Part shown: piece by piece, positions 37,969 through 47,081 of the stretch
How the letters are laid out: each line of letters starts with the position of its first letter
Position numbering within the stretch: the stretch's first letter is position 1
Assembly: GCF_900102335.1 (NCBI RefSeq)
Contig: NZ_FNBM01000002.1
Span: 124,001-188,000 of the forward strand
Length of the DNA: 64,000 bases
Source of the DNA: Phytopseudomonas seleniipraecipitans
GTDB lineage: Bacteria > Pseudomonadota > Gammaproteobacteria > Pseudomonadales > Pseudomonadaceae
Reading direction: 5' to 3'
Translations under genes and position numbers: made by a program
The notes under the pieces: model-generated
Told to the model about the DNA's origin: nothing
Databases searched by the model: none
Seen by the model: the letters and a program-made list of their open reading frames with translations, nothing else

Positions 37969-38466
37969 ATGTTTTCTCAGGCGCAAATGATAAGAATTCT
38001 TAGCCTACTGGTATTCCTTGGTCTGGGCGCGGTATCGAGCGGTTGCTCGACCTGGCTTTCGGACGATTTCGAAGACCCCGATGTACGCCTCGTCAATGTC
38101 GATGTCGTGCGGGCAAAGCTGCTGGAACAGCGCTTCGTGCTGCGCTTTCGCATCGACAACCCCAATGACGTCAGCCTGCCGGTACGTGGCCTCAACTACG
38201 TGGTGCACCTTAACGACGTGAAGCTGGCCGAGGGTGAGTCGGAAGTCTGGTTCACCGTGCCCGCCAAAGGTCATACGGAGTTCGACGTGCCGGTACGTAC
38301 CAACCTGTGGCGCCACGTTCGCCAGGTAGTCAAGTTGCTGGAGCAGCCGGATCAGCCCATCAGCTACCGCCTGCAGGGCCAGGTGAAAACCGGATTATTC
38401 TTTGGCCGCCGCGTGCACATGTCGCGCAATGGCGAGATAATTCCCGGTCAATATCTACCGGAGTAG
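37969..38466 (+). CDS. LEA type 2 (WHy-domain) lipoprotein
   Basis: A 165-residue lipoprotein. After the signal ILSLLVFLGLGAVSSGC, the domain VRLVNVDVVRAKLLEQRFVLRFRIDNPNDVSLPVRGLNYVVHLNDVKLAEGES (about 41-92) is a WHy/LEA type 2 beta-sandwich, associated in plants and bacteria with desiccation or stress. GGAG six bases before the ATG at 37969 decides the start; an internal ATG at 37987 would also keep the signal. It is followed within a few bases by the small SEC-C gene. Confidence 0.87.
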   Translation: MFSQAQMIRILSLLVFLGLGAVSSGCSTWLSDDFEDPDVRLVNVDVVRAKLLEQRFVLRFRIDNPNDVSLPVRGLNYVVHLNDVKLAEGESEVWFTVPAKGHTEFDVPVRTNLWRHVRQVVKLLEQPDQPISYRLQGQVKTGLFFGRRVHMSRNGEIIPGQYLPE

Positions 38467-38472
38467 CCGCGC

Positions 38473-38679
38473 ATGACCCAGCAACCCCACGTCCATGGCC
38501 CTGACTGCAACCACGATCATGAGCATGATCATGGTCACGATCACCACGGCCATGTGCACGGCCCGCATTGCAACCACGCGCCTCAGGAGCCGGTACGCAA
38601 CACCCTGAAGGACGTTGGCCGCAATGATCCCTGCCCGTGTGGCAGCGACAAGAAATTCAAGAAGTGCCACGGTGCCTGA
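38473..38679 (+). CDS. small His-rich SEC-C metal-binding protein
   Basis: A 68-residue protein in two halves. Residues 6-35 are extremely His- and Asp-rich ([20 protein letters not shown], two CNH triplets), a likely metal-binding sponge. Residues 49-66 form a SEC-C zinc motif ([19 protein letters not shown]), like the tail of SecA. The combination suggests a small zinc- or nickel-handling protein, but no function is known. Its stop codon overlaps the GTG start of the next gene. Confidence 0.85.
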   Translation: MTQQPHVHGPDCNHDHEHDHGHDHHGHVHGPHCNHAPQEPVRNTLKDVGRNDPCPCGSDKKFKKCHGA

Positions 38680-39121
38680 TTATCTGCTGATCCTGCTCGC
38701 GGCCGTCGTCGTCATCGCCCTCGCCGTGTACGCAGCCCAGCTGTGGCGCACAGTCTGGGCCAGGCAGCGTCAGCAGGCAGAAGTACTCAACTCGCAGCGC
38801 CAGCGCCTGCACGATGATTTGCGGGTACTGGCCAGTTCGTTGCTCGATGGACAGCTGCCGCTGATCGAGGGCGCGATCCGCATCAAGGTGCTGCTCGACA
38901 ACTACGACAGCAGCCTGAGCCTGGCCCCACAGACCCAGGTCTTTCAGCAGCTGTATGACGCGACCGTCGATGTGCCCACCCACGAGAACTGGAAAGCCCT
39001 GAGCCGCGACGAGCGCCGTCACCATGAGGCGCGCTTCGCCGAGCTTAGCGAGGCACACGATCAGCAGGCCCGCGAGGCTGCCCGCTGGCTGCTCGACGAA
39101 GGCCTGGCCAGCCGCCTTTAG
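38672..39121 (+). CDS. DUF2489 family protein
   Basis: A 149-residue protein with one N-terminal membrane helix ([24 protein letters not shown]) and a helical cytoplasmic part ([41 protein letters not shown]). This is the DUF2489 signature. The start is the GTG at 38672, overlapping the preceding TGA; an in-frame ATG upstream would run through the SEC-C gene. The overlap implies coupled translation with its neighbour. Confidence 0.82.
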   Translation: MPDYLLILLAAVVVIALAVYAAQLWRTVWARQRQQAEVLNSQRQRLHDDLRVLASSLLDGQLPLIEGAIRIKVLLDNYDSSLSLAPQTQVFQQLYDATVDVPTHENWKALSRDERRHHEARFAELSEAHDQQAREAARWLLDEGLASRL

Positions 39122-39284
39122 CGCGCACCGATAGCGGCGCGCCTGCGTGCCGCTGTGTTTACCGACGACCAGCAGTGCTTCAAGCGCTGCGCCTCTTGCC
39201 AGCCGCCATGCCGCTCACTACCTTTAGCGCCATTCGCGCCCGGGCAGCCGCCCACCACCGCCCTTTCTGCCAGGAGTCCGCCGC

Positions 39285-41816
39285 ATGCTGCCGCGCGCTT
39301 TCCGTCCTCTCGCCACCCTGAGCCTTGCCGGCATCGTCACCGGCATGGTTGCGTTGAGCGGTTGTCAGTCCCTGCTCGACAGCCGTTACCGCAACAGCGT
39401 GCACCCGGACCAGGGCTCCTTCCGCGTCCAGGGCCTGGCGCAGACTGCCTCGGTGCGCCGTAACCCGCTGGGTATGCCGCTGATCGAAACCCACACCTTT
39501 CACGACGCCTTGTTCACCCTCGGCTACGTGCATGCCAGCGACCGCCTCAGCCAGATAGTCAGCCTGCGCCTGATGGCCGAAGGTCGCCTGGCGGAAATGG
39601 CCGGTCCTGGCGTGCTGGAAATGGACAGGTTCATGCGTGCAGTGAACCTCAAGAAGAGCGCCGAGGTGCTCTACAAGAATGCCTCGCCGCGGATGAAGGC
39701 GTTCTTCGAGGTGTATGCGCGCGGCGTCAACGCCTACCTGTTCCGCTACCGCGACAAGCTGCCGATGGACCTGGCCGAGGCTGGCTACCGCCCGCCGTAC
39801 TGGAAGCCGGAAGACTCGGTGATGATTTTCTGCCTGCTCAACTTCGGTCTGTCGGTGAACCTGCAGGAGGAGATTGCCGCGCTGACCCTGACCCAAAAAG
39901 TCGGCGCCGACAAACTCGCCTGGCTAATGCCGACCTACCCGGACGAGCCGTTGCCGTTCGAGGAAGCCGAAAAGCTCAAGGGCCTGGCTCTCAGCGGCAA
40001 CATTGCCGGCTTGCAGGCGGTGAAAACAGCCGCTGCCCAGGTTTCCGAGCGGCACATGCTCGGCGTCGCCGCCTCGAACAATTGGGCCATCGCCCCGTCG
40101 CGCAGCCGCAGCGGCAAGAGCCTGCTGGCCAACGACACCCACCTGCCGATCGCACTGCCCTCGGTATGGAGCTTCGTGCAGATTCGCGCGCCGAAATTCC
40201 AGGCGTCGGGCGTGACCGTCGCCGGCATGCCGGCGGTGGTTGCCGGCTTCAACGGCAAGCTCGCCTGGGGCATGACCATGGTCATGGGCGACAACCAGGA
40301 CCTGTTCCTCGAGCAGGTCAAACGCGAAGGCAATCGCCTGTTGTATCTCGCCGATGGCAAATGGCAGCCGGCCCGCGAGCGCCAGGAAACCTTCATCATC
40401 AAGGGCCAGAAACCGATTCGCGAGACGGTTTACGAAACCCGCCATGGCCCTCTGCTTAACAGCGTGCTGGGCGAGCGCAAGCACCCGATGCAACCGCTGC
40501 AGCTACAAAGCGGCTACGGCCTGGCACTGCAGACCACACAATTCGAAGACGACGCCAGCCTGGACGCTTTTTTCGACCTGTCTCGCGCCCAGTCGGTCGA
40601 GCAGGCCTTCGAGGCGGCCCGGGAAATCCGCGCCATGCCGCTCAACCTGGTGTTCGCCGATGCCGAACATATCGGCTGGCAGGTCACCGGGCGCTTCCCC
40701 AATCGTCGCGGCGGCCAGGGCCTGGTGCCGTCACCGGGTTGGGATAGCCACTACGAGTGGGACGGGTTTGCTGACCCGATGCTCCATCCTTACGATCAGG
40801 ACCCACAGCAGGGCTGGCTGGGCAGCGCCAACCAGCGCAGCGTGCCGCGCGGTTACGGCATGCAGCTGTCCAATTCCTGGCATTACCCGGAACGCTACGA
40901 GCGCCTGGCACAATTGGCCGGCAGTGGCCGCCATGACACGCAAAGCATGATCGCCATGCAGTACGACCAGACCTCGCCCTTCGTCGCCAAGCTGCAGAAC
41001 ATGTTCGAGGCAGAGAACATGGCCGCACCGCTGCGCCAGGCCATCGATCGTCTGCCCGAAGCCCAGCGTGGCAAGGCGCATGAAGCCCTCAGCCGGCTAA
41101 TGGCCTTCGACGGCAAACTCTCGGCAAACTCGGCGGATGCTGCGGTGTATGGCGCCTTCCTGCACGAGAGCGCGCGGCAGATCTTCCTCGACGAGCTTGG
41201 CCCGGAGACCTCGCAGGCCTGGAAGGCGCTGGTGGATACCGCCAACCTCTCGTACTCGGCCCAGGCCGATCACCTGCTTGGCCGCGAAGACAGCCCGTTC
41301 TGGAACGACGTGCGCACCCCGCAGAAGGAAGACAAACCGGCCATCCTCGCCCGCAGCCTGGCGGCCAGCATCGAGCTGCTCGAACAGCGCCTGGGCAGCG
41401 AACGCGCCGCCTGGCAGTGGGGCAAGCTGCACACCTACGAGTGGCTGAGCGGCAGCACGCAGATGGCGCCGTACCTGAGCGCCGGTCAGCGCGCCAGTAT
41501 CGGCTCGCTGAAAGGCTATCTGGATCGCGGCCCGTACCCGGCTGGCGGGGACCACAGCACGTTGAACGTGTCGGCCTACAACTGGGGCCAGGACTTCGAC
41601 ACCTGGCTGATCCCGAGCATGCGGATGATCGTCGACTTCGGGCGCGAGGAACCGATGATTGGCCTGAACAGCTCCGGGCAATCCGGTAACCCGGCCAGCC
41701 CGCACTATGCCGACGGCATCGACGCCTGGCGCCGCGCCCAGTACCTGAGCTTCCCCATACAACAGCAGAACCTGGAAAAGGCCTATGGCCGCAAACGCCT
41801 GCTGCTGACCCCTTAA
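39285..41816 (+). CDS. penicillin acylase family (Ntn-hydrolase) lipoprotein
   Basis: An 843-residue secreted N-terminal-nucleophile amidohydrolase precursor, expected to self-cleave to alpha and beta chains. The N-terminal signal [16 protein letters not shown] carries a lipobox. The alpha region contains [25 protein letters not shown] (about 80-106). The beta chain should begin at Ser264 in AASNNWAI, with the later NDTHLPI and Asn-containing oxyanion segments. Family members include acyl-homoserine-lactone acylases such as QuiP, and penicillin or cephalosporin acylases. The substrate cannot be decided from sequence. AGGAG is eight bases before the ATG. Confidence 0.9.
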   Translation: MLPRAFRPLATLSLAGIVTGMVALSGCQSLLDSRYRNSVHPDQGSFRVQGLAQTASVRRNPLGMPLIETHTFHDALFTLGYVHASDRLSQIVSLRLMAEGRLAEMAGPGVLEMDRFMRAVNLKKSAEVLYKNASPRMKAFFEVYARGVNAYLFRYRDKLPMDLAEAGYRPPYWKPEDSVMIFCLLNFGLSVNLQEEIAALTLTQKVGADKLAWLMPTYPDEPLPFEEAEKLKGLALSGNIAGLQAVKTAAAQVSERHMLGVAASNNWAIAPSRSRSGKSLLANDTHLPIALPSVWSFVQIRAPKFQASGVTVAGMPAVVAGFNGKLAWGMTMVMGDNQDLFLEQVKREGNRLLYLADGKWQPARERQETFIIKGQKPIRETVYETRHGPLLNSVLGERKHPMQPLQLQSGYGLALQTTQFEDDASLDAFFDLSRAQSVEQAFEAAREIRAMPLNLVFADAEHIGWQVTGRFPNRRGGQGLVPSPGWDSHYEWDGFADPMLHPYDQDPQQGWLGSANQRSVPRGYGMQLSNSWHYPERYERLAQLAGSGRHDTQSMIAMQYDQTSPFVAKLQNMFEAENMAAPLRQAIDRLPEAQRGKAHEALSRLMAFDGKLSANSADAAVYGAFLHESARQIFLDELGPETSQAWKALVDTANLSYSAQADHLLGREDSPFWNDVRTPQKEDKPAILARSLAASIELLEQRLGSERAAWQWGKLHTYEWLSGSTQMAPYLSAGQRASIGSLKGYLDRGPYPAGGDHSTLNVSAYNWGQDFDTWLIPSMRMIVDFGREEPMIGLNSSGQSGNPASPHYADGIDAWRRAQYLSFPIQQQNLEKAYGRKRLLLTP

Positions 41817-41956
41817 CGCACAGCGAGAGTGCGCGGCGCACCAACACCGCGCAGCGATTGCGTTCTCGATGGAGTGATCAGGCGCCGCCATCGGTGCACT
41901 GGGCAAAACGATGCCGGCTGCGCGCTGCCTCCTCTCCCGGCGGCAGGGCCAGGGCC

Positions 41957-41985
41957 GCAGGGGTTACCACCCGGCGAACCCCTGC
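41957..41985. repeat. inverted repeat upstream of the nas promoter
   Basis: GCAGGGGTT (41957-41965) and AACCCCTGC (41977-41985) are perfect inverted complements with an 11-base spacer. They lie about 57 bases before the -24/-12 element. This could be an operator or enhancer-binding site; it does not match the NtrC consensus. Confidence 0.4.
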
Positions 41986-42041
41986 CTAACCGGATCAGTT
42001 CAACTGCCCCCTACCAACCGACCGACACGTGCACCGGTAAT

Positions 42042-42057
42042 TGGCACACTCCCTGCT
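42042..42057 (+). promoter_or_regulatory. sigma-54 promoter of the nasC-nasA-cobA operon
   Basis: TGGCACACTCCCTGCT shows GG and GC at the invariant -24/-12 spacing (TGGCAC-N5-TTGCW type, with C for the first T). Initiation is expected near 42068, just ahead of the structured leader. A sigma-54 promoter fits nitrogen control of nitrate assimilation by NtrC. Confidence 0.75.
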
Positions 42058-42102
42058 CTGTGTCCTTACAGACATAGAGCCCGTCGAAAGCCGGCGCGGC
42101 TC

Positions 42103-42164
42103 CCCGAAACGAATCGGGACCGGACAAAGGCGTCCTTGCACTCACGGTGCAGGACGCCTTTTTT
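42103..42164 (+). promoter_or_regulatory. ANTAR-type antiterminator leader with intrinsic terminator (nas operon)
   Basis: Hairpin P1 is CCCGA-[AACGAA]-TCGGG (42103-42118). Hairpin P2 is GGAC-[AAAGGC]-GTCC (42122-42135). Both have a six-base loop with A first and G fourth, the recognition pattern of ANTAR proteins. P2 overlaps the 5' arm of a terminator: AAAGGCGTCC..TGCA (42126-42140) pairs with TGCAGGACGCCTT (42148-42160), then a T run. Binding of NasR to P1/P2 would prevent the terminator from forming. Confidence 0.82.
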
Positions 42165-42201
42165 GTTTGCGGCGATTCATTCAGGGCCACGGAGGTAGCG
42201 G

Positions 42202-43467
42202 ATGAAACGATTGAAGTTAGTGATGATCGGCAACGGCATGGCCGGTGTACGCACGCTCGAAGAACTGCTCAAGATCGCCCCGGACCTCTACGACATCACC
42301 GTGTTCGGCGCCGAGCCACACCCCAACTACAACCGCATCCTGCTGTCGCCAGTGCTGGCGGGCGAGCAGACCTTCGATGACATCGTGCTCAATGAGCTGA
42401 GCTGGTACGCCGAGCACGGCATCAACCTACTGCTGGGCCGTAAGGTGGTGGAGATCGACCGCATCCACCGCCGGGTGATCGCCGATGACGGCAGCTGCGC
42501 CGAGTACGACCGCCTGCTGATCGCCACCGGCTCGCGGCCATTCATCCTGCCGATACCGGGCAACGGGCTGGAAGGCGTGATCGGCTACCGCGATATCGCC
42601 GACACCCGCTGCATGCTCGACAGCGCCAATCAGCACCGCCGCGCGGTGGTTATCGGCGGCGGCCTGCTCGGCCTCGAAGCAGCCCACGGCCTCAAGCTGC
42701 GTGGCATGGACGTGAGCGTGGTGCACAACGGTGCCACGCTGCTGGAGCGCCAGCTCGACGAGCGCGCCGGGCAGTTGCTGCAAAGCGCCCTGGAACGCCG
42801 CGGCCTGCATTTCGCCCTGGGCAAACAGACTCAGGAACTGCTCGGCACCGACGCGGGCCGGGTTACGGCCGTGCGCTTCAGCGACGGCGAACAACTGCCC
42901 GCGGACCTCGTCGTGATGGCTGCTGGCATCCGCCCTAACATCGAACTGGCCCAGCGCGCCGGCCTGCCCTGCGCCCGTGGCATTCTGGTCAATGACACGC
43001 TGCAGAGCTTCGACCCACGCGTATACGCCGTGGGCGAATGCGTCAGCCACCGCGGTGTCGCCTACGGCCTGGTAGCCCCGCTGTTCGAACAAGCGCGAGT
43101 ATGCGCCAGCCACCTGGCCATGCAGGGCTTCAGCCGTTACCTCGGCTCGCTGACCTCCACCAAGCTCAAGGTCACCGGCATCGACCTGTTCTCCGCGGGT
43201 GACTTCGCCGGCGGCCTGGGTACCCAGAGCATCACCCTGGATGACCCGATCATGGGCAGCTACCGCAAGCTGGTGCTGAAGAACGATGTACTGGTCGGCG
43301 CCTGCCTGTATGGCGACACCACCGATGGAGCCTGGTATCTGCAACTGATCCGCGAGGGCCGCAAGGTGGCGGATATCCGCGATGCATTGATGTTTGGCGA
43401 AGACGCCCTAAGTAGCCTGCCATCCGCCCCCGTTGCCGAACCGATGCTTCTGCAGGGGGCGGCATGA
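42202..43467 (+). CDS. nasC: assimilatory nitrate reductase FAD/NADH electron-transfer subunit
   Basis: A 421-residue NirB-N-terminal-like flavoprotein that would pass electrons from NAD(P)H to NasA. Rossmann FAD motif VMIGNGMAGVRTLEEL at 7-22, a second NAD motif VVIGGGLLGLEAAHGL around 149-164, and the FAD-binding GE near residue 280 (DPRVYAVGECVSHRG). It lacks the siroheme and 4Fe-4S domains of full-length NirB, matching Klebsiella NasC. The symbol follows Klebsiella usage; pseudomonad names differ. A clear GGAGG precedes the ATG, and the stop overlaps the nasA start by four bases. Confidence 0.88.
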   Translation: MKRLKLVMIGNGMAGVRTLEELLKIAPDLYDITVFGAEPHPNYNRILLSPVLAGEQTFDDIVLNELSWYAEHGINLLLGRKVVEIDRIHRRVIADDGSCAEYDRLLIATGSRPFILPIPGNGLEGVIGYRDIADTRCMLDSANQHRRAVVIGGGLLGLEAAHGLKLRGMDVSVVHNGATLLERQLDERAGQLLQSALERRGLHFALGKQTQELLGTDAGRVTAVRFSDGEQLPADLVVMAAGIRPNIELAQRAGLPCARGILVNDTLQSFDPRVYAVGECVSHRGVAYGLVAPLFEQARVCASHLAMQGFSRYLGSLTSTKLKVTGIDLFSAGDFAGGLGTQSITLDDPIMGSYRKLVLKNDVLVGACLYGDTTDGAWYLQLIREGRKVADIRDALMFGEDALSSLPSAPVAEPMLLQGAA

Positions 43468-46217
43468 GCGATCAGGGGCGCGGCGCTGAAACACTCACCA
43501 CCGCCTCGACCTGCTGTTACTGCGGCGTCGGCTGCGGCGTGCTGATCGAGCACGACGGCGAACGCATTCTCGGCGTCAGCGGCGATCCCGCGCACCCGGC
43601 GAACTTCGGCAAGCTGTGCAGCAAGGGCGCCTCGCTGCACCTGACCGGCGACCTCGATGCCCGCGCCCTGTATCCCGAACTGCGCCTCGGCAAGGACCTG
43701 GGCCGTACCCGCACGGACTGGGACACAGCGCTGGAACATGCCGCCGACGTGTTCGCCAGAACTATCCATGAACATGGCCCGGACAGCGTCGCGTTCTATA
43801 TCTCCGGGCAATTGCTGACCGAGGATTATTACGCGTTCAACAAGCTGGCCCGCGCCCTGGTCGGCACTAACAATATCGACAGCAATTCACGCCTGTGCAT
43901 GTCCTCGGCAGTGGTCGGCTACAAGCGCAGCCTGGGCGCCGATGCGCCGCCCTGCTCGTACGAAGACATCGAGCAGGCCGACACGCTGCTGATCATCGGC
44001 AGCAACATGGCCTACGCCCACCCGATCCTGTTTCGCCGTCTGGAAGCGGCCAAGGCAGGCAACCCGCAGATGAAGGTCATCGTCGTCGACCCACGGCGCA
44101 CCGACACCTGCGACGTCGCCGACCTGCATCTGGCTATCGCGCCCGGCAGCGATGTGGCACTTCTGCACGGCGTGCTGCACCTGCTGCTGGCGCAAGGCCG
44201 CATCGATCACGCCTTTATCGCGGCGCACACCGAAGGCTTCGAGGCGCTGCAAGCCTTGGTCGCCGACTACGGCCCAACGCGCGTCGCCGAACTGTGCGCG
44301 ATCAGCGAAGCGGATTTGCGCCGCTGCGCCGACTGGATCGGCCGCTCACCGCGTTTTCTGTCGCTGTGGTGCATGGGCGTCAACCAGTCCACTGCCGGTA
44401 CCGCGAAGAACGCGGCGATCATCAACCTGCACCTGGCCACCGGGCAGATCGGCAAGGTCGGCAGCGGGCCGTTTTCCCTTACCGGCCAGCCCAATGCCAT
44501 GGGCGGTCGGGAAACCGGCAGCCTGTCCAATTTGCTGCCCGGTCACCGTGAGGTCGCCAACCCGGAACACCGTGCCGAAGTGGCCGCCTACTGGGGCGTT
44601 GACGCGCTGCCACAAACGCCTGGACTCAGCGCCATCGAGCTGTTCGAGGCCGTGGGCAACGGCACCATCAAAGCGTTGTGGATCGCCTGCACCAACCCGG
44701 CCCAGTCGATGCCGGATCAGCAGCGGATTCACCAGGCGCTGAGCGACTGCCCTTTCGTGGTGGTACAGGAAGCGTTCTTCACCACCGAAACCTGCCGCTA
44801 CGCCGACCTGCTGCTGCCCGCCGCCAGCTGGGGTGAAAAGGAAGGCACGGTGACCAACTCCGAGCGCCGCGTCAGCCGCGTGCGCCGTGCGGTGCCGGCG
44901 CCTGGCGAGGCGCGCGCCGACTGGTCGATCACCTGTGAATTCGCCCGCCGCCTGGAAGCCCGCCTGCCGGGCGTGCCTTCCGGGCATTTCGCCTTCGACA
45001 ATCCCGAGCAGTTGTTCGAGGAATACAAGGTACTGACCCGTGCGCGCGACCTCGATCTGTGCGGCCTCGGCTACACGTTGCTGGAAACACGCGGGCCGCA
45101 ACAGTGGCCCTTTCCTGAAGGTGCACTGAACGGTACGCCGCGCTTGTACGGCGACGGCCACTTTCCAAGCGCCAACGGCCGTGCGCGCTTCATCGCCGAG
45201 ACTTACCAGCCGGCCAGGGAGCAACGCGACCGGCACTTTCCGCTGACACTCAATACCGGTCGCCTGCGTGATCAGTGGCACGGCATGAGCCGTACCGGCA
45301 CGGCGCCGCGGCTGTTCGCCCACGTCGAAGAGCCGCTGCTCGACCTGCACCCGCAGGACATGGCGCAGCGGCATGTGCAGGACGGCCAACTGGTCGAAGT
45401 GCGCAGCCGCCGTGGCGCCCTGGTAGTGCGCGTGCAAGCCGACGACAGCCTACAGCCTGGCCAGGCCTTTCTGCCTATGCACTGGGGCGATCGCTTTCTC
45501 AAAGGCCTCGGCATCAACGCCCTGACCTTGCCAGCGTTCGATCCGCTGTCGAAGCAGCCGGAGCTGAAACACGCCGGGATCGATGTACAGCCCGTGGACC
45601 TGCCATGGACCTTCCACGCGCTGATCGAAGGGGATGTTCAGCGACGCCTGGAGGCGCTGCGCCCGCTGTGCGAGACCTTTGCCTACGCCAGCTTCGGCCT
45701 CGCCGGGCGCGAAACCTCGGCGCTGGTGATGCGCGCGGCCCACCACCACGCGCCCGATGCGGCATTGCTCGATGAGCTTCACGAAAAACTGGGCCTGGTT
45801 GAAGGGCCGGTGATCCGTTACGACGACCCGCGCGTTGAGGCGGGCTGCGTGCCCACCCACAAGCGCGTGCGTATCAATGAAAACCGCCTGACAGGCTTTT
45901 CCCTGAGCGGTGAGACCCGCGCCCGCAACTGGCTGCGTGACCTCTGGCAAAACCAGACCTCACTCGATGACGACACCGGCCGCGCCCTGCGCCGCTGGCT
46001 GCTGGCGCCGGTCGAGAGCCCGCCGGGTCAGGCTCGCCAGCACACCGGCAAAACCCTGTGCACCTGCATGAACGTCAGCGAGGCCGCGGTGCGCGAAGGC
46101 ATCGAGCGCGGCTGCGACCTCATCGCCCTCAAACAGAACCTCGGCTGCGGCACTCAGTGCGGCTCCTGCGTACCGGAAATCAAGCGCCTGCTGGCGCAAC
46201 AAACCATCGAAGCCTAG
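43464..46217 (+). CDS. nasA: assimilatory nitrate reductase catalytic subunit
   Basis: Cytoplasmic molybdopterin-dependent nitrate reductase of 917 residues. The N-terminal 4Fe-4S site is Cys17, Cys20, Cys24 and Cys52 (CCYCGVGCG, KLCSKG). Molybdopterin-binding domains follow (SRLCMSSAVVGYKRSLGADAPPCSYEDIE; SLWCMGVNQSTAGTAKNAAIINLHLATGQIGK). The tail from about 865 is a BFD-like [2Fe-2S] domain (TLCTCMNVSEAAVREGI, GCGTQCGSCVPEIKRLL). This multi-domain architecture is typical of NasA in Klebsiella and Pseudomonas. It is translationally coupled to nasC and followed by cobA. Confidence 0.96.
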   Translation: MSDQGRGAETLTTASTCCYCGVGCGVLIEHDGERILGVSGDPAHPANFGKLCSKGASLHLTGDLDARALYPELRLGKDLGRTRTDWDTALEHAADVFARTIHEHGPDSVAFYISGQLLTEDYYAFNKLARALVGTNNIDSNSRLCMSSAVVGYKRSLGADAPPCSYEDIEQADTLLIIGSNMAYAHPILFRRLEAAKAGNPQMKVIVVDPRRTDTCDVADLHLAIAPGSDVALLHGVLHLLLAQGRIDHAFIAAHTEGFEALQALVADYGPTRVAELCAISEADLRRCADWIGRSPRFLSLWCMGVNQSTAGTAKNAAIINLHLATGQIGKVGSGPFSLTGQPNAMGGRETGSLSNLLPGHREVANPEHRAEVAAYWGVDALPQTPGLSAIELFEAVGNGTIKALWIACTNPAQSMPDQQRIHQALSDCPFVVVQEAFFTTETCRYADLLLPAASWGEKEGTVTNSERRVSRVRRAVPAPGEARADWSITCEFARRLEARLPGVPSGHFAFDNPEQLFEEYKVLTRARDLDLCGLGYTLLETRGPQQWPFPEGALNGTPRLYGDGHFPSANGRARFIAETYQPAREQRDRHFPLTLNTGRLRDQWHGMSRTGTAPRLFAHVEEPLLDLHPQDMAQRHVQDGQLVEVRSRRGALVVRVQADDSLQPGQAFLPMHWGDRFLKGLGINALTLPAFDPLSKQPELKHAGIDVQPVDLPWTFHALIEGDVQRRLEALRPLCETFAYASFGLAGRETSALVMRAAHHHAPDAALLDELHEKLGLVEGPVIRYDDPRVEAGCVPTHKRVRINENRLTGFSLSGETRARNWLRDLWQNQTSLDDDTGRALRRWLLAPVESPPGQARQHTGKTLCTCMNVSEAAVREGIERGCDLIALKQNLGCGTQCGSCVPEIKRLLAQQTIEA

Positions 46218-46251
46218 CGAAGACCAGGCGCAACGAACCCAGAGGAATACC

Positions 46252-47001
46252 GTGATGACTCCAAGCGTATGGCTGATCGGCGCCGGCCCCGGCGACCCGG
46301 AACTGCTGACCCTAAAGGCGGTGCGCGCCCTCGGCCTGGCCGACGTCGTGCTGATCGACGACCTGGTCAACCCGCTGGTGCTGGAGCACTGCCCGGGCGC
46401 GCGGGTGATTCGCGTCGGCAAACGCGGTGGCTGCCGCTCGACGCCGCAGGCGTTCATCCATCGACTGATGCTGCGCTACGCTCGCCAGGGCAAGGTGGTG
46501 GCGCGCCTCAAGGGCGGCGACCCGTGCATCTTCGGCCGTGGCGGTGAAGAGGCTGACTGGCTGGCCGCACGCGGCGTGCACTGCGAGATCGTCAATGGCA
46601 TCACCGCCGGCCTGGCCGCAGCGACCCGCTGCGGCATTTCCCTGACCCTGCGTGGCATCGCCCGTGGCGTCACTCTGGTGACCGCGCATACCCAGGATGG
46701 CAGCTCGCCCAACTGGCAGGCGCTGGCCCAAAGCGGTACCACGCTGGTGGTGTACATGGGCATCGCCACCCTGGCCGACACCCGCCAGCACCTGCTCGAC
46801 GCGGGCATGGCGGCGCATACCGCGGTGGCGATGATCGAGAACGCCTCCCTGCCGGACCAACGCGAATGCCGCAGCACCCTGCGCGAGATGGCCGACGACG
46901 CCCTGGCTTTCCAGCTGAAAAGCCCGGCGATTCTGGTCATCGGCGATGTAGTCGGCGCTGCCATCGAAGCTGCCAGCGCACTCGACATGCGCAGCGCCTG
47001 A
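46252..47001 (+). CDS. cobA: uroporphyrinogen-III C-methyltransferase (siroheme synthesis)
   Basis: Adds methyl groups at C2 and C7 of uroporphyrinogen III to give precorrin-2, the precursor of siroheme for nitrite and sulfite reductases. It is 249 residues, a stand-alone SUMT. Motifs are VWLIGAGPGDPELLTLKAVRAL (4-25), LKGGDPCIFGRGGEE (about 82-96) and PGITAG-type NGITAGLAAATRCGI near 116-130. Being in the nas operon suggests its product supplies a nitrite reductase encoded elsewhere. A stem-loop with poor U tract follows. Confidence 0.95.
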   Translation: MMTPSVWLIGAGPGDPELLTLKAVRALGLADVVLIDDLVNPLVLEHCPGARVIRVGKRGGCRSTPQAFIHRLMLRYARQGKVVARLKGGDPCIFGRGGEEADWLAARGVHCEIVNGITAGLAAATRCGISLTLRGIARGVTLVTAHTQDGSSPNWQALAQSGTTLVVYMGIATLADTRQHLLDAGMAAHTAVAMIENASLPDQRECRSTLREMADDALAFQLKSPAILVIGDVVGAAIEAASALDMRSA

Positions 47002-47008
47002 ACTGACG

Positions 47009-47035
47009 GCAGTCCAGTCGATGCAACTGGACTGC
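47009..47035 (+). terminator. hairpin after cobA
   Basis: GCAGTCCAGT (47009-47018) pairs perfectly with ACTGGACTGC (47026-47035) across a seven-base loop, then TATTTGCACTGTTTT. This is a likely terminator, with a weak U tract, between the nas operon and nasR. Confidence 0.6.
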
Positions 47036-47081
47036 TATTTGCACTGTTTTAGTTCAACGTACTGCCTGAAAGACTGCCGCC

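Noticed and set aside
41980-41990. Integron attC-like core (GCCTAAC)
   Set aside because: No matching complementary core, no cassette structure and no integrase in the window.
41980-42020. Thiamine-riboswitch-like words on the minus strand (TTGAACTGATCCGGTTAG)
   Set aside because: Only the 3'-half resemblance exists, the conserved CTGAGA part is absent, and no gene follows on that strand.
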